The notes: generated from the letters alone by a model not told the origin. A stretch of DNA of 64,000 nucleotides from Vicia villosa (GCF_029867415.1 NW_026705173.1:868001-932000), one strand, 5' to 3'; shown: positions 45,606 through 58,470, counted from the stretch's first letter. Translations and numbers: made by a program.

Positions 45606-48527
45606 TGTAGCAACCTGCCTAAAATTTTAACTTAGAGAGTCGCCACCTATTCTACCAAGGCGAATAGGAAACCTTTATCAATTAAGAGATTTAGGGTAAG
45701 ATACCATATTCGGGTTAAGGGAAGGTGTTAGGCACCCAAAACCCTTTTCTAAAGGTTAACATTGCAAAGATCAGGGTTGTGGCAAGAACATAAAAGAGGG
45801 TAACAGACAAATAATAGGGTTAAAAGTTAAGGGTTAAAAGTTAAATTATTGAAAATGATTAGGGTTTGGAGGAGGGGGACTCGCCTTGTTGCTAAGTGCC
45901 TACGTATCTCCTTAGGGAGAATCAGAGTCAACGTAGTTCGGGAAGGGTTGTACGCCATTTAGAGTCGAATTTGATTTGATATGGGTTTTTTAAAGGCTTT
46001 TTGAATGGCCTGTCGTAATTTGATGATTCGTAGTTTTGAATGGATTTAAGAAATATTTTAAGATTTGGGCGTACAACCTGATTTGGCACTATTAACCGCA
46101 ATGATCAATAGATTTGATCACCATAGTTAGAAGATTTGGAGGTTTACATCACTACCAATTTAAATCGATTGATTCGATTATCACTAATAATGAATTAATG
46201 TATTTTATTATTTTGTGAATTTTATTTTGTATTGTTACCCCTCATAACCGATTAATACGATTACAAATAATAACAAATTAAAACGAGAGGAAAAGAAGGA
46301 TTAATCATCACAATTAATAAGATAATTGCAACCGTTTAATTGAATATAAATTAATTTGTATTTTAAATTAAATAGTATTTTAATTGAAATTATTGTTGAT
46401 CATAGCGATTAATTGATTTAATCGGCACGAACAACAAATTAACATTTTTTTAATATAACTATTATATATTTATTTTATTTATAAAATAATTATTATATAA
46501 TTAATATATATTTAAAAATGATATTTCAATTTAAAACCAAATAAAATAATTAAAATTAATTAAGTTTTATTAAGGGTTATGATTAGATGTGGCAGCTTTG
46601 ATGGCTTATAATATAGGGAACAAATTCCGAGCATTAGATCTGAATTAGTGGTGAGTTCTACGGTTTAGATTTGAGGGTGCATAGTGTTCTATAGGACTGA
46701 CAGCGCATGTGATTAGGGAGGAAAAACAAAGAAAAATATTATGAAAGGGCCGGGGATCGAACCCTGGACCCTGGGGATAAACACAGCGCGCATCCACCAC
46801 TTCAACTAACGTAGTTAGTTGTTCAAACAATGCAACCAATGCGTGATATCTACGCATAACGACACGCAAAGGAAAATTAGCGCGAAATTCAAACCGGCCA
46901 GTAACGTGGAGACACGTCCTCGTCTCCTTGACAAAAACCTGCAACACGCTTACATCTTAGCTACGAATCAGCTACGATTCATCTCCTAGCAAACACACCT
47001 CAAAAAATAGCGAATTGCCCATATATTCACATAAATAGTGCGCACCCCCCCAGATTTATTCTTCCTGATTATACGAACCTGACCATGCCCCCAATTTGTT
47101 CCAATTTTACCTCTAGCGCAAACCCCCAAATAAAACCCTAAAAGCTTAATTCATCCGTTAATGGCGACACACGATTAAAGCAGACAAACTCAAGATAATC
47201 AAACCAGAAACGTTCACAACATTGAAACAAACAAGAACATGCGATTAGATTTCAATGATTATGCATATATTATCCTAATCGAAGAGATTTTTCGAATGAC
47301 TTACCTTGACAAATACGAGGTAATTCTGGGGGTGCTGGTGTCGCGTGAGTATCCCAACAGCTTCAGAATGATCCAAGGAAGCTATAGCAATGCTTGAATC
47401 CCCTTGAAACCCGTCCAATCTTTGAAACCGAATTCCACTTTTTGAAGGTTTTTTTTTGTTCTTGCTCTTTGCCTCTGATCCGAATTTTTTCACCCCTAAT
47501 CCCTTGCTCTGTCTTGCCTACTTATGGAGAATCCAATTAGGTCAAGGAATGAAGCACAAAGTCTCTTAAATCCATTCTTGCAACCTTTGGAAATTTGCTT
47601 TGATTCTTGAATCACAAGTTTCCTCTTTTGGCCAAATCTTGTACTAATCTCTTCCAATTTTATTGTGCACGAAAATTATCATATATTTGGTCATTAATAT
47701 TGATTGGAAACAATCAATATATCTCCCTTATCAAAATAATTGATTTTTATCTTAATTAAATTAAGTATAAATGCTAATTTTCGTGGCAAGTGATTTTTGG
47801 GTATGCTAATGACTTGTGGACCAAGTTTGTATCATAAAATCATAGGCCCATTTGCAAAGTTTCTCAATTTGAACCTTCTTTTTTTCACATTTGGTCCTCT
47901 AAAATCGCCCAACTTTGATCAAGCATATCTCACTCAATTTTTAAGCTATGAGGGAGTTCTAATACTTTTTGGAAACCTCAAAGTGTCCTCTACAAGCCAC
48001 TTTGGAACATATTTTTCATTTGGGGCTTTTATCTTGATCATATCCTCTTTGACAGAAAACTGCTTTTGAAGGATGCCTGAGAATGATCTGTAATCTTTTG
48101 CTTTGTACCTCTCAAATGAAGCATTTCTGGTCCTGGCTTGTGAGAGACAAATTTGTAGAGAACCCAATTTCCTTCAAAATAGGATTTGAGTGGGGAATTT
48201 TTGATGCTCCATGTGAAAGTTATGATCAGTCAAAGTTGAGTTGACTTTTTACTAGAGAAACCCTAATCTGAACCTTTTTGTATTTGTTCATCTCTGAGTT
48301 TCTACTGATAAATCATGATCAAATTTTGATCAAATGATGGATATACACTTATGTACTTGATATTTGACCAATGATTAGAAGTTTGAATCATGCTTTGATG
48401 GTAGTTGATCTTTAAGTTTGGATCAGTTGACTGTGGATCTTGGGATTGCTTGAGCAGGTGATCTTTGGAGTTGAATCTTGAACCTTGTTATGAGTGAAGT
48501 ATGGGAGGTAAATTTTGGGGTATGACA
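45606..48527 (-). mobile_element. Solo LTR (2922 bp) with CCCGG target duplication
   Basis: On the minus strand it starts TGTCATACCCCAAAATTTACC at 48527 and ends GGCAGGTTGCTACA at 45606. CCCGG flanks it at 45601-45605 and 48528-48532. Near its 3' end are TTAACCCGAATATGGTATC and GGTGGCGACTCTC, the R/U5 text typical of Tat-type LTRs. No internal region or second LTR is present, so it is a product of LTR-LTR recombination. Apparent frames within it (for example 47797-48069) are chance. It is inserted in the 3' UTR of the plus-strand Ogre derivative. Confidence 0.93.
46745..46830 (-). other. tRNA-like module in the solo LTR
   Basis: Minus strand shows TAGTTGAAGTGGTGG (A-box-like) and GGGTTCGATCCCC (B-box) at tRNA-like spacing. 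This is the third LTR type in the window with such a module in LTR-sense orientation. Confidence 0.5.
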
Positions 48528-49012
48528 CCCGGCGAAGTTGACAAGCGACAAGTTTTCTCCCAGGAAGATGCTTCAACAAATCCCCAGCAGAGGCAGTAAA
48601 TGATAATCTTCTACAAGAAGATAGTTCAAATTCCTCAGCACGAGTCAACGAACGACAGTTTTCACCTCAGAAAACGATTTGTTTCCGCCCCAGCAGATTG
48701 ACCAAGGATGGTCCTTCTTCGAAAAACGGTTCATCCGCCTTCAAGCAAAGTCATTAGCCCCTCAAAAGGATAAATGATCATATGGCATTCATTCAAGAGC
48801 TTTGAATTAAAAGAAAGCATGGTGGAGTTTCTTATCAATCATCAAATGGCATCTCTCCAACAAGCGCTGGTGAGAAGTTTGGTGAGGAAACAAACCTTTG
48901 GAAATTTTCTCTTTATCTGAGATATTGTCCAAATTATAACTGAGACTAGTTCCGCGATATAGACATCCGGATCGAGGGGAGGTTATCACAACTGAGACCA
49001 GTTTCGAGATAT

Positions 49013-51847
49013 TGTGGTGTCGTTTTTTTTACCTCCCCGTTTCACTTGGGAGGACGGCACGCTAGACCCTTCACGCGAAATTTGGAAGGAGAATGCGCCC
49101 GGGGCGGGATGAATTTTGTTTCAGTTCTTCCTACGATATCACACGAACTTTTTAATTTTCCTAACGAGTAGTAGAGGGGAAAAAGATCTCAAATTAACCC
49201 TAGGAGTTTGCTACGTGTGGGGATTTCACCTAGAATAGAAATTATGGAGTTCGGGGGGTCGGTTATACATAGGGAAGAGTTTAAGCACCCTACATATCAG
49301 TAGTACTCTACAGGAACCTTCTCTGTGTCATTGTGATTGTGTTTATTGCTAATGATTGGGAAAGTTTCTCCTTTGTGTTAGGAGAGAGAATTGAATTGAT
49401 TTAAAAAGACAGACAGGCAGACAAACAAACTGACTATTTTTGGTATTTTATTAGCTCGCTGAGATTCCTTGTGAACCTCATGCCTACATATCCCTAATGG
49501 AAGTCAGAGCTTAATGTAGTTCGGGGAACTAACTAGGGAAATTAATTATTTTTGGTGTCTTGCTTGAAGCTCAAGGTTGAAGCTTTGAATTAAATCTCTG
49601 TTTACAGTAAAGAGACATGAAGTCATCTTCATAGAGAGGTATTTCTACTATTCCACCACAAACATTAAAAGAGTGAAAAAATAACTGAATTCATTTCATT
49701 CAAGATGGGGACCTTACTTGTGTATGTGCAAGTATACCGGTCAATTGTGTCTTGAATGAAAGAAAGATGCTCGTCCAAATTAGGGAAAGTTAATCACATG
49801 TCTGGGTTTTACTGCCTGCTCATGCCTTTCAAAATCCTAAATGGGAGACTTGATTAAAATTAAAATGAAATGTAATGTTTGTTTGTATGGATGTGGTAGA
49901 GTAGTAAAAATATATCTCTATAGAGATAAGCTATATGTATCTATTGTATAAAAGATTTTACTTTAGCTGGCTTGCATGAGGCCCAAGCTTGAGGCTTTTG
50001 ATTGTTTTTATTGACTCTGGGAGATAACTCTACTGGGGGTTAATTTACAGGGAATTTGTGTTCTGTACGAAGCCCAGAATTGAGGCTGACTCTAGTTGGA
50101 GAGTGTTTATTTGATGGATTTTATTTGGTATTCTGTACAAAGCCCATAATTGTGGCTGGCTCTACTTAGGGAGACTCTATTTGTGTGCCTTGTACAAATC
50201 CCAAGGTTGTGGCTGACTGCTGAGGATAACTGAGTTTTTTAAGACTATGGATGACTCTATTTTGTGTGCCTTGTACAAAGCCCAAGGTTGTGGCTGACTC
50301 TTAACTGTGAAAGTTATTTAATTTGTGCCTTGTATGAAGCCCAAGGTTGTGGCTACTCTAGCTAGGGGAAAGATTATTTTTTGCCTTGTACAAAGCCCAC
50401 GGTTGTGGCGGACTCTTAAAGAAACTGATTACGGAAGACTCTATGGGGAAAAGATCCTTGAGATTAGGAATCTTTGACACAGGGAAATATGGTTTATCTG
50501 CCTTGTACAAAGCCCAAGGTTGTGGCTACTAAAAATGAAGGACTCACTGGGGGAGTTTTATTCTGCTAGAGGTTTTAACAAACTAATTTATTTTTTTATG
50601 TTCTTTGGAAGCTAACCCTTTCCAGGGATTTTGACTCAGCTGGAGAAATTGTCTATTAAAAGACTGGATTTTTGGAGGCTAACCCTTTCCAGGGGTTTTT
50701 ACTCTATTGGGGAATTTATCTCTTAAAGGAATGAAACTTTGTTAAAATGATAGAATGATTTGGAGGCTGACCCTTTCCAGGGATTTTTGTTAAAATGAAG
50801 GAATGTGTGGAGGCTAACCCTTTCCAAGGATTTTTGTTAAAATGAAAGAATGTGTGGAGGCTAACCCTTTCCAGTGGTTTTGACTCTTTTGGGGAATTTA
50901 TCTCTTAAAGGAATGAATCTTTGTTAAAATGATAGAATGATTTGGAGGCTGACCCTTTCTAGGGATTTTTGTTAAAATGAAGGAATGTGTGGAGGTTAAC
51001 CCTTCCGAGGGGTTTTTGTTAAAATGAAAGAATGTGTGGAGGCTAACCCTTTCTAGGGGTTTTGTGTTAAAAAAGAGAATGGCAGAAAGATTATCTAGTG
51101 GAGACTTCTTGTTTTAAAGCCCAAGATTAAGGCTGACTCTGACTGAGAATAAACAAACATAGATCCTAGAATCTGCTAAGGAAGATTGATGAAGATAAGG
51201 GTGACAGAGACTGTCCATGTCTCTCATTCCAAAAAGTGTACTCAATATGAGATTGAGACAATCTTAGCTTGTTTAAAGTCTGGTTTAAAGAATGGAAGAA
51301 ACTCACCAGGATAGGCTAAAAGGTAACTAAAGACTTGTTCCTATGTTTATAAGAAACTTGATGGGTCCTTGTATACAAGCTCAAGAGGAAGCTGGAAATG
51401 CTTTTAAGAAGCCTGTGGGTCCTTGTACAAAGCCCAAGAGGAGGCTAATTGAGGGTCATCGAGGGTCCTTGTTATAGCACAAGAGAAAGCTATGTGGTTT
51501 TGAACTTATTTTGGCTTTAAGCAAATGGGTAAGAGGTTTCACCGGGAATAATTCCTCTTTGGGTGGATGTGTCCTATTTTGGGTTCTAAGGCTTTTGCCA
51601 AGATGTGTCACCGGGAATAATTCATCTTGGGGGTTTGAACTACAGATCTCTAATTAGGAAAGAGCCTTCACCGGGAAGACATTCTCAATCCTAGGCCATA
51701 TTCCTATAATATATATATAGTTTAATTGTCCAGTTTACACTCAAACGTAGTTCTAAACAATATATATAAACAGTTCTATATTTGACAGTAATTTAAATAA
51801 AGACTGTAAATTGAAAGCTTGTAAAGCCTAACCTGGATGGAGTGGAG
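49013..51847 (-). repeat. 3' LTR remnant (last 2.8 kb)
   Basis: Matches 59233 to about 61890 and the last part of the LTR at 33839-40146, ending AACGACACCACA at 49013. It contains the hairpin and CCCTGGAAAGGG arrays, the latter with extra units relative to 60830-61100. The 5' boundary at 51847 is the deletion point (GATGGAGTGGAG then ACATCTC). Confidence 0.9.
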
Positions 51848-52150
51848 ACATCTCATAAGACCAAGCGAAGACATCTGAGAATTCTCTAAGCAGCTGTATC
51901 AAATTCTCTCTGATCTCTTAACTGAGTGAAGCTCCAATCTTAACCTCTTTTCTGTTTCCATCGGAACCAAGGTTAATGATCTCTAGAGGCTCATTGTATG
52001 GCTGAATGGCCTCTTCCTTTTGTTGAAGTAACCGTGAAATTTCCTTTGATATTTCTTAGTCTTCTTCTTCCTCTGCCCCGAACACAGGAAACCCAAAGCT
52101 TGGAGAAGTCATACGGTCGCACGTTTCAACGGGGTATTTTATGATTAATC
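51848..52150 (-). pseudogene. Start of RT exon, truncated
   Basis: About 100 codons with the acidic segment FPVFGAEEEED, NEPLEIINLGSDGNRKEVKI and the pre-RT motif LIQLLREFSDVFAWSYEM, then the deletion join at 51847. Stops at about 52059 and 51920. It matches the relic at 2879-2570. Confidence 0.85.
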
Positions 52151-52474
52151 TGCATATGTGTGATAAGTTTTATTTAGAAAACGGGGGAAGACTCGGTGTA
52201 TGCAGTTAATGGAATTATTGATGTTTTTAAGGGTGTTTTTTAGGATTACCAATTTCCGAAAAAAGAAAAGGAAAAACTAACGAAGGAAGAAAATGACATT
52301 TTTATTTATCAACAGTCATTTCTTGAAACAAAGACCCTATAAAACAAAACTCTATTGCTTTGGGCGAAGCAAAAAGGGACATTTTCCTAAGAAATAGTAA
52401 AATGCAAAGCCCTATAAAACATCTCTTCACCCTGGGCTATGGTGAGAGGACAAAATAACGGTGAAAGTTCCTAC
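52150..52474 (-). other. Candidate Ogre PRO-RT intron (GT...AG)
   Basis: Minus strand: donor AAGTAGGAA at 52474, acceptor ATATGCAG at 52150, 325 bp. Removing it joins the linker to the RT exon in the same frame and skips the TAG that otherwise ends the linker. The counterpart at 3224-2880 has the same phase. Splicing between PRO and RT is known for Ogre elements; these exact sites are predicted from the sequence only. Confidence 0.6.
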
Positions 52475-55400
52475 TTAGGAGTACGAACAACAGTTGAAAC
52501 TTCAACAACTGTCCAATAGTGGCGAACCCCATTGTGCACTAAGTAATCTGGCACCTTAGGCTTAAGCTGGCCTGTGGTAGGTCTTGATTTACCAACCACT
52601 GTCTTTGCTACACTCAGACGGTCTTCTTCTACTTCAGCAGACTGAGCGGTGTGAGCACACCCATTTCCAAGTAGAGTATGTCGGTTTTTCTTTTGAGGAA
52701 ACTTCCAATCTTCTGAATGGAGAGACTCGTTGTCGGAGACACTTTCGAGGTCATCCTCTTCTGTATTTTGGTCTTGCTCTTCTCCCAAGATGGCATTGAC
52801 TAGGTATGTGAACTCTAGATCCGTAGCCTCGGAAGGTGACTTGGGGATATAATCCTCAATGATGATTTCACCAGATGCTGATGATGAATAGCGAGGGTTA
52901 TACATCTCTTTTGGCTGAGAGAGGTACTCGTAATTAAAGTTCCATCCAGTTGGAACAATGTCTTCAAGAGAGATTTTTGAACTTCCAGGAGCGGAGTATT
53001 TCACCATGTAGTCGAATTTTCCGCTTGGTTATCCTAATGTATCCTAAGTCTCTTCGGAGATAGGGGGAACTTCTTCTGATGAACCATGACTTCTGGTGGT
53101 GAAGCTGTTAGTAACTTCATCACTACTTGGTTGAGTCTTACTTTCAGATCCTTTAGTCGGATAACAGCAAGGTGAATCAGACTCTAATAAGGTTATGTAT
53201 CCTGCCTCGAGAAGATAGGACATATATTCCACTTCAAAATTCTCATCGGGGTCTTCCGTACCGATGGTATTGACCGTTTGTTGAACAGGTTGAAGACAAC
53301 CTCCACTGCGGAAAGTTTCTTGAATTGGGAGAACTACCTCAATTCCTGGAATAGCTTTTGATGATGTTGGAAAGAATCCAACTCCTGTTCTTTTCTTGTT
53401 GTTGGTAGGAATATCAATGTGCCCCCAACCACTGGTAGTGCCATCCTTTACAACTTGGATTGCATCTTTGTAGGAAGAAATAGACGCTACTTTCTCCTTT
53501 CCTTTTTCCTTGTCCAAGGAAAGTGCTTGGAATTTAGTTCCAGTGACTTCTTTTGGTTCTATGTCGGAGAATGATGACAGGTTACTGACGATCAAAGCTC
53601 GTTCTCCACAGACGGTTACCAATTTGTCATTTCTTATGAACTTCAGTTTCTGATGAAGTGTTGAAGTAATTGCCCCAGCCTCATGAATCCATGGGCGACC
53701 TAGCAAACAACTGTATTGTGCCGGGATATCCAAAACTTGGAAAGTGATCTTGAACGTCTGAGGTCCAATAGTTATGGGAAGATCTACTTCTCCAAAAACT
53801 GACTTTCTTGATCCATCAAATGCTTTGACGATGACGTGACTGTCCCTCAATGGGTAATCTTTGAAGGATAATCTTGACAATGTTGATTTAGGCATGACGT
53901 TGAGAGAGGATCCATTGTCTATTAGGACTCCTGTGAGTACATCACCCATGCAGCTAACTGAGATGTGAAGTGGAAGATTATGGTCCACTCCTTCTTCAGG
54001 AAGATCTTCGTCACAGAAACTCATACTAGCTCATGCGGAGATGTTGCCAATGATACTGTTGAATTGTCCTACAGTAACACTTGGTTCTACGAAAGCTTGT
54101 TCCAAAACTTTCTATAGAGCTTCTCTATGAGCTTCAGAACTCAATAGTAGGGAGAGAACAGATATCCTAGATGGAGTATGTAGTAGCTGGTCTACAATGT
54201 TGTATTCACTCCTCTTGATTAACTTCAAGATTTCATCATTTTCTTTCGCTTGAACAGCATTGGTTGGATTATTGTCTTGCCTATGTGGTGCTTCTTCTGA
54301 AGGCTTTTCCATATTTTCTGTTGCTCTGTTGAAGACTCGTCCACTTCTGGTGACTCGACTAACGTCAGCAATGTTGACAACAGATGGTAATGGTATCTCC
54401 TTACCATTTTCAATGAATGTAGCGTTGTACTTGTATGGTATAGCCTTGTCAGACTCATACGGTACAGGACCTGGTAAGTAAATGACTAATGGAGCAGTTG
54501 ATGTCTTCCTGCTGTCATACTTGACTTGCATAGGTTCAACTTGATTAATTTGAAGAGATACGGTAAAAACTTTGTCATCTTCTCTGTTGGCAAGAACTGT
54601 AATGGTATTTTCATCCATCAGTTTCTGAATGTCGTTGCGAACATGCAAACATCCTCGTGAATTTCTTCGACAAATTCTGCATCTACTGTTAGGATGGAAA
54701 TCCGTTCCAAAGTAGGCAAGTCCATTTAAAGTCTTATGAAACCTGACTACCGATCCTTCGAGATCTTCAACTTTGTAGATTTTGTATTCTCCTGGACATC
54801 CTTGAACCATGTTGATGTCGTGCTCAGTTTTGACTCGAATCTATTGAATCCATCCTAAGTCCATTTGTTCTTGTAATGCAGCTTGAACTACGGCACATCC
54901 TTGATTATTCTTTGGACAAATTTCACACGTGAAGTAGTTGTGAGGTGGTACGTGGCCATATCCAGCTTTTCTAGCGTGCATTCTGACGAGATTTTCCCCT
55001 ATCTGGCGAATGTCATAGATTTGAATGACATTGGGGTGCTGATCTATCAGATTCACTGAAGCCTCTTTATGCTGCGGCAAAGGATTTGCTTGGACGTTAG
55101 GATTAGTACATTTGAAGGATAACATTCCATTCTTCACTAATCTTTGAACGTCGGCCTTGAAACTAAAACATCTCTCAATGTTGTGACCTGGTGCCCCTTG
55201 ATGATAGGGACAAGATTGATCAACCTTGAACTAAGATGATGATTCGTTTACAGGATTTGAAGGGCTCTTTGTCTGAATGAGTCCTTTCGCCAGTAGTGTT
55301 GGGAATAAATCCGCACATGGCATTGGTATGGGATCGAAGGCAGGATACCTTGGAATCCGATTGTTGTTGAAATTTGGTGGTCGAACCTGCTGCTGAGGTT

Positions 55401-56694
55401 GTTGCGCCCTTTGTTGAAATGGTTGTTGCGAAACCTGAGGTTGATAAGTTGGCGCTGAGTTAACAACCGGAGTTACTGTAGCAACCTGAGGTGAAAACCT
55501 CTTCTTTGCTTTGTGCAAGACATTGTTGACATCTTGATCCTTTTTCTTCTGGAAAGAACTTTCATACTTCCTAGGACCAATAGAAGATTATGGTTCTTTG
55601 TTCAGGCGTCCTTCTCGAACTGCTTCTTCTAAACGTACACCCATGTTTACCATCTCGGTAAAGTCACTTGGTGCACTTGCAACCATTCGTCCGTAGTAAA
55701 ATGGACTCAAGGTTTTGAGATAAATTTTTGTCATTTCTTTCACTTCAAGTGGTGGACAAATTTGAGCAGCAACTTCACGCCATCTCTGAGCGTATTCCTT
55801 GAAGCTTTCTTTATCCTTTTGAGTCATGGCCCGGAGTTGATCTCTGTCGGGAGCCATATCCAGATTATACTTATACTGTTTGACGAAGGCCTCTCCGAGG
55901 TCTCGAAAAGTACGAATCTCTGAACTGTCCAAGTTCATGTACCATTTGAGTGTAGCACCAGTCAGGCTGTCTTGAAAATAATGAATGAGCAATTGTTGAT
56001 TATCAGTATGAGTTGACATTCTTCGAGCGTACATCACGAGATGACTTTGTGGGCATGAATTCCCTTTGTACTTTTCGAACTCTGGTACTTTGAATTTGTG
56101 AGGAATCTTAACATTTGGAACCAGACAGAGGTCTGCAGCATTCTTTCCAAATAGATTTTGTCCTCGGAGAGTCTTGAGTTCCTTTTGCATTTGCAGAAAC
56201 TGTTCTTGGAACTCTTCCAATCTCTCATACACGCCAGCGTCCTCACTTGGAGCGTGATGATATACTTGTCCACCCGGTGGAGGAAAAGTATGCATAATCA
56301 GTCGTGGAGAAGCCATGATAGCAGATCTTGGTATCTCAGCATTCTGTTGTGTGAAACCCATTGCCGTTGCTCTTGGAACTTCAATTTCCAGAGGTTTGTA
56401 ACCCTCTGGTGGACGCATCTCCGTTGTAGCTCTCGGAACTTCAGAAGCTGGAGGTATGTACCCTTCTGGAGTAAAGTTATACGGCATGCCCCAAGGTCGG
56501 TCGGGCGGCATGGTATACTGAGGAATAGGAGTAGAAACAATCTCGGAAACCACAGTCCTTTGCGGTTCTTCTGGCGTTGGTTGATTCTGCGCAACTACCA
56601 GGGCTTCTACCATACTATTGAGCCTTTCGACAATACCCTTACGAGTATTAATCTCTTCTCTGAGTTCTTCATTCTCTTGCTCAAAGTTTTCCAT
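52475..56694 (-). pseudogene. Ogre gag-protease polyprotein, one frame with nonsense codons
   Basis: Starts MENFEQENEELREEINTRKG at 56694. Domains in order: coiled-coil and proline-rich N-terminus; gag core (FEKYKGNSCPQSHLVMYARR, LTGATLKWYMNLDSSEI, QRWREVAAQICPPLEVKEM); a Gln/Pro-rich stretch (about 55500-55330); zinc knuckle CPYHQGAPGHNIERC (about 55210-55165); two further Cys-rich modules with CEICPKNNQGC and CRICRRNSRGC; retroviral-type aspartic protease with VLIDNGSSLNVMP and LLGRPWIHEAGAI (54024-53500); acidic linker to 52475. All open pieces are in the same frame. It is broken only by stop codons at 55588, about 55229, 54841, 54112, about 54033, 53044 and about 53025; no frameshift was seen. 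Confidence 0.9.
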
Positions 56695-56982
56695 TCTTTT
56701 CTTGCGACTTGAACGAGTGTTGTATGGATGAGACAGCTTAAAAGTCTTTGTTCACCTCCTTCTCCTCCTCTCTTTCAGGAGAAAGGAAAGTGACTACTAG
56801 ATCCGCAACAATTCTCGTGTCAGTGCGTACAACTAAAGCGATGCATGATGTGTAATTAAGATTATTTTTCAAGGAAACACCATAATTACGTTATGAAACA
56901 TCAAACATTTATTAATTAAGCGAAAAATGCCGTTTTTACACACTTTGAAAAAGGGAATACAGAGAAACTGAGAGAAAGGACT

Positions 56983-58470
56983 CTAAAACTTTGACGATGA
57001 GCCAACTTCACGTTCTAACATTTTCTTTTGTTTCTTGAGCTGAGCGTTCTCTGACATGAGCTGATCGATGATCCAGGAAGCAGGAGGGATATGATGAGAA
57101 AGTGATGATTGTGTCACTTGTCGATCGAGTACTTCAAGTAACTCATCCTTCTTTCTTAGGATGTTCTGAATTTCAACATTTTCCGTGATGACAATTCGAT
57201 ACTTGTTTCTCCAAGCATTCCTTTCTTGGCATACCTTGTTTAATGCTGCTCGCAGTTTTTCAACATTGGTGGAGAAAAGGTAAATTGGTTCCCTTACGGG
57301 AATAGGTTCTTGATGCTGATATGGCATCCTGAGCTTGAATGCTCTGATGCGTACCCATTGAAGTTAAGGATCCAGGGAGATACAAAGATGTTTTCCTAAC
57401 AATCTTTTCCCTTTTGTGTGAAGAAGACGCCAGGCTTGGACAATTTCCTTCTTCAGCATGTTACCATGATCGTCGATGTTCTTGAAGAACAGACCCTCCA
57501 ATTGAATACTACTTGGAATGTTTTTCATAGGATAGCCGTATTGACGACGGGATAAAGCTGGATTATAGCTGATTCCTCCCTTAGTTCCAATAAGGGGTAT
57601 GCTGGGATAACTTCCACAACTGAAGATGATCTTGGTTTCGTCATTGTCAGGACTACACCAATCAATGTCTGTATGAGTGAGAGACATGATTTTCTGTGAC
57701 CAGTAAAGGCCATCCCTCATGTTCCAGAAAGTGCTAGACTTTGGCAGGCGTGATATGAACCATTCGTATAGCAACAGTGTGCAGCATGTGATTAATCCTC
57801 CACGCTGCAGGTTTCTTGAATGCACAGAGTGATAAGCATCCGCAAGGAAGGTTGGAACTGGATTTCCAATTAAGAAGATCTTAATTGCGTTGATGTCGAC
57901 GAAATCGTTAATGTTAGGAGACAAAAACAATCCGTAGATAAGCAAAGCCAAGATTTCTTCAAATGCGCTCATATCTTGGATGCTGACGAAGTACCGAGCT
58001 TGATCTAACAAGAACTTAGAAGGCAATCCTCGAATTCCTCCTCTACTCACCATATGAGTTCTGATGTCGACTACATTCAAAGGAGTAGTTGCAGCAATTA
58101 TAATATCGTCAGGATTCTTTTCCAAACTGGAGTACGGATCTTGCACGTACACGGGTATTTCAATCAGACGAGAGTACTCCTCCAACATAGGCATGAGTTG
58201 ATAATCTTGAAAGGTAAAGCAGTGATACTTTGGATCGTAAAACTGCACCAATGTGGGAAGGATCCCATCCACAATGTTAGTGCTAAGAAGAGGTAGAAGT
58301 TTTCCATACTTCTCCTTGAAAGCCTGGGGGTTGACCACCAGTTTTCCGAGCTTTTCCAATTCCTCAACCTTAGGAATTTTGAAGGTGCATTTCCTAGTTC
58401 TCTTTCTTCCATAATCCATGGTATAGATCCTTAAGTCCTTTCTCCGTTTCTCTCTTTCTATGAAGTTCAA
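56983..58470 (-). pseudogene. Ogre ORF1 protein, one nonsense codon
   Basis: Counterpart of 40913-42391: 368 codons, a TAA at about 57366-57364 where the intact copy has TAC, then the remaining part in the same frame to the stop at 56983. The C-terminal coiled-coil part has three or so extra residues (KKQKKML) relative to the intact copy. The TAC-to-TAA change is the only disabling change found. Confidence 0.88.

Larger units (their letters stand above)
33839..49012 (+). mobile_element. Ogre deletion derivative: LTR, PBS, ORF1, plant-type RNase H, INT
   Basis: The order is LTR 33839-40146, PBS 40153, leader with an antisense frame, ORF1 40913-42391, then an abrupt junction at about 42650 into the plant-type RNase H and integrase (to 44404), a hairpin trio and a long 3' UTR. 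Gag, protease, RT and the first RNase H are missing. The upstream text around 42590-42640 matches the gag leader of the minus-strand element (56770-56740), and the downstream text matches the RNase H spacer at 10380. The 3' UTR is interrupted by a solo LTR (45606-48527) and ends at 49013 against a minus-strand LTR, so the 3' LTR is not seen. It was inserted into the LTR of the 27075 element. Confidence 0.88.
44573..49012 (+). other. 3' UTR of the Ogre derivative, with PBS-complement-like repeats
   Basis: Non-coding; interrupted by the solo LTR at 45606-48527. From 45330 to 45605 and 48528 to 48760 it is a degenerate series around a CCCCAGC(A/G)GAGTC core followed by GA(C/T)-rich text and TCTTC...GAAGA. 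Examples: TCCCCAGCGGAGTCA at 45548, TCCCCAGCAGAG at 48581, CCCCAGCAGATTGACC at 48690. Near the end ACTGAGAC(T/C)AGTT occurs twice (48940 and 48991). Confidence 0.7.

Noticed and set aside
47797..48069. 90-codon frame with hydrophobic stretches
   Set aside because: It lies wholly in the solo LTR, has no relative elsewhere in the window and no initiation context.
56158..56712. 184-codon plus-strand frame
   Set aside because: It is the reverse shadow of gag, and the sense frame has clear gag motifs.
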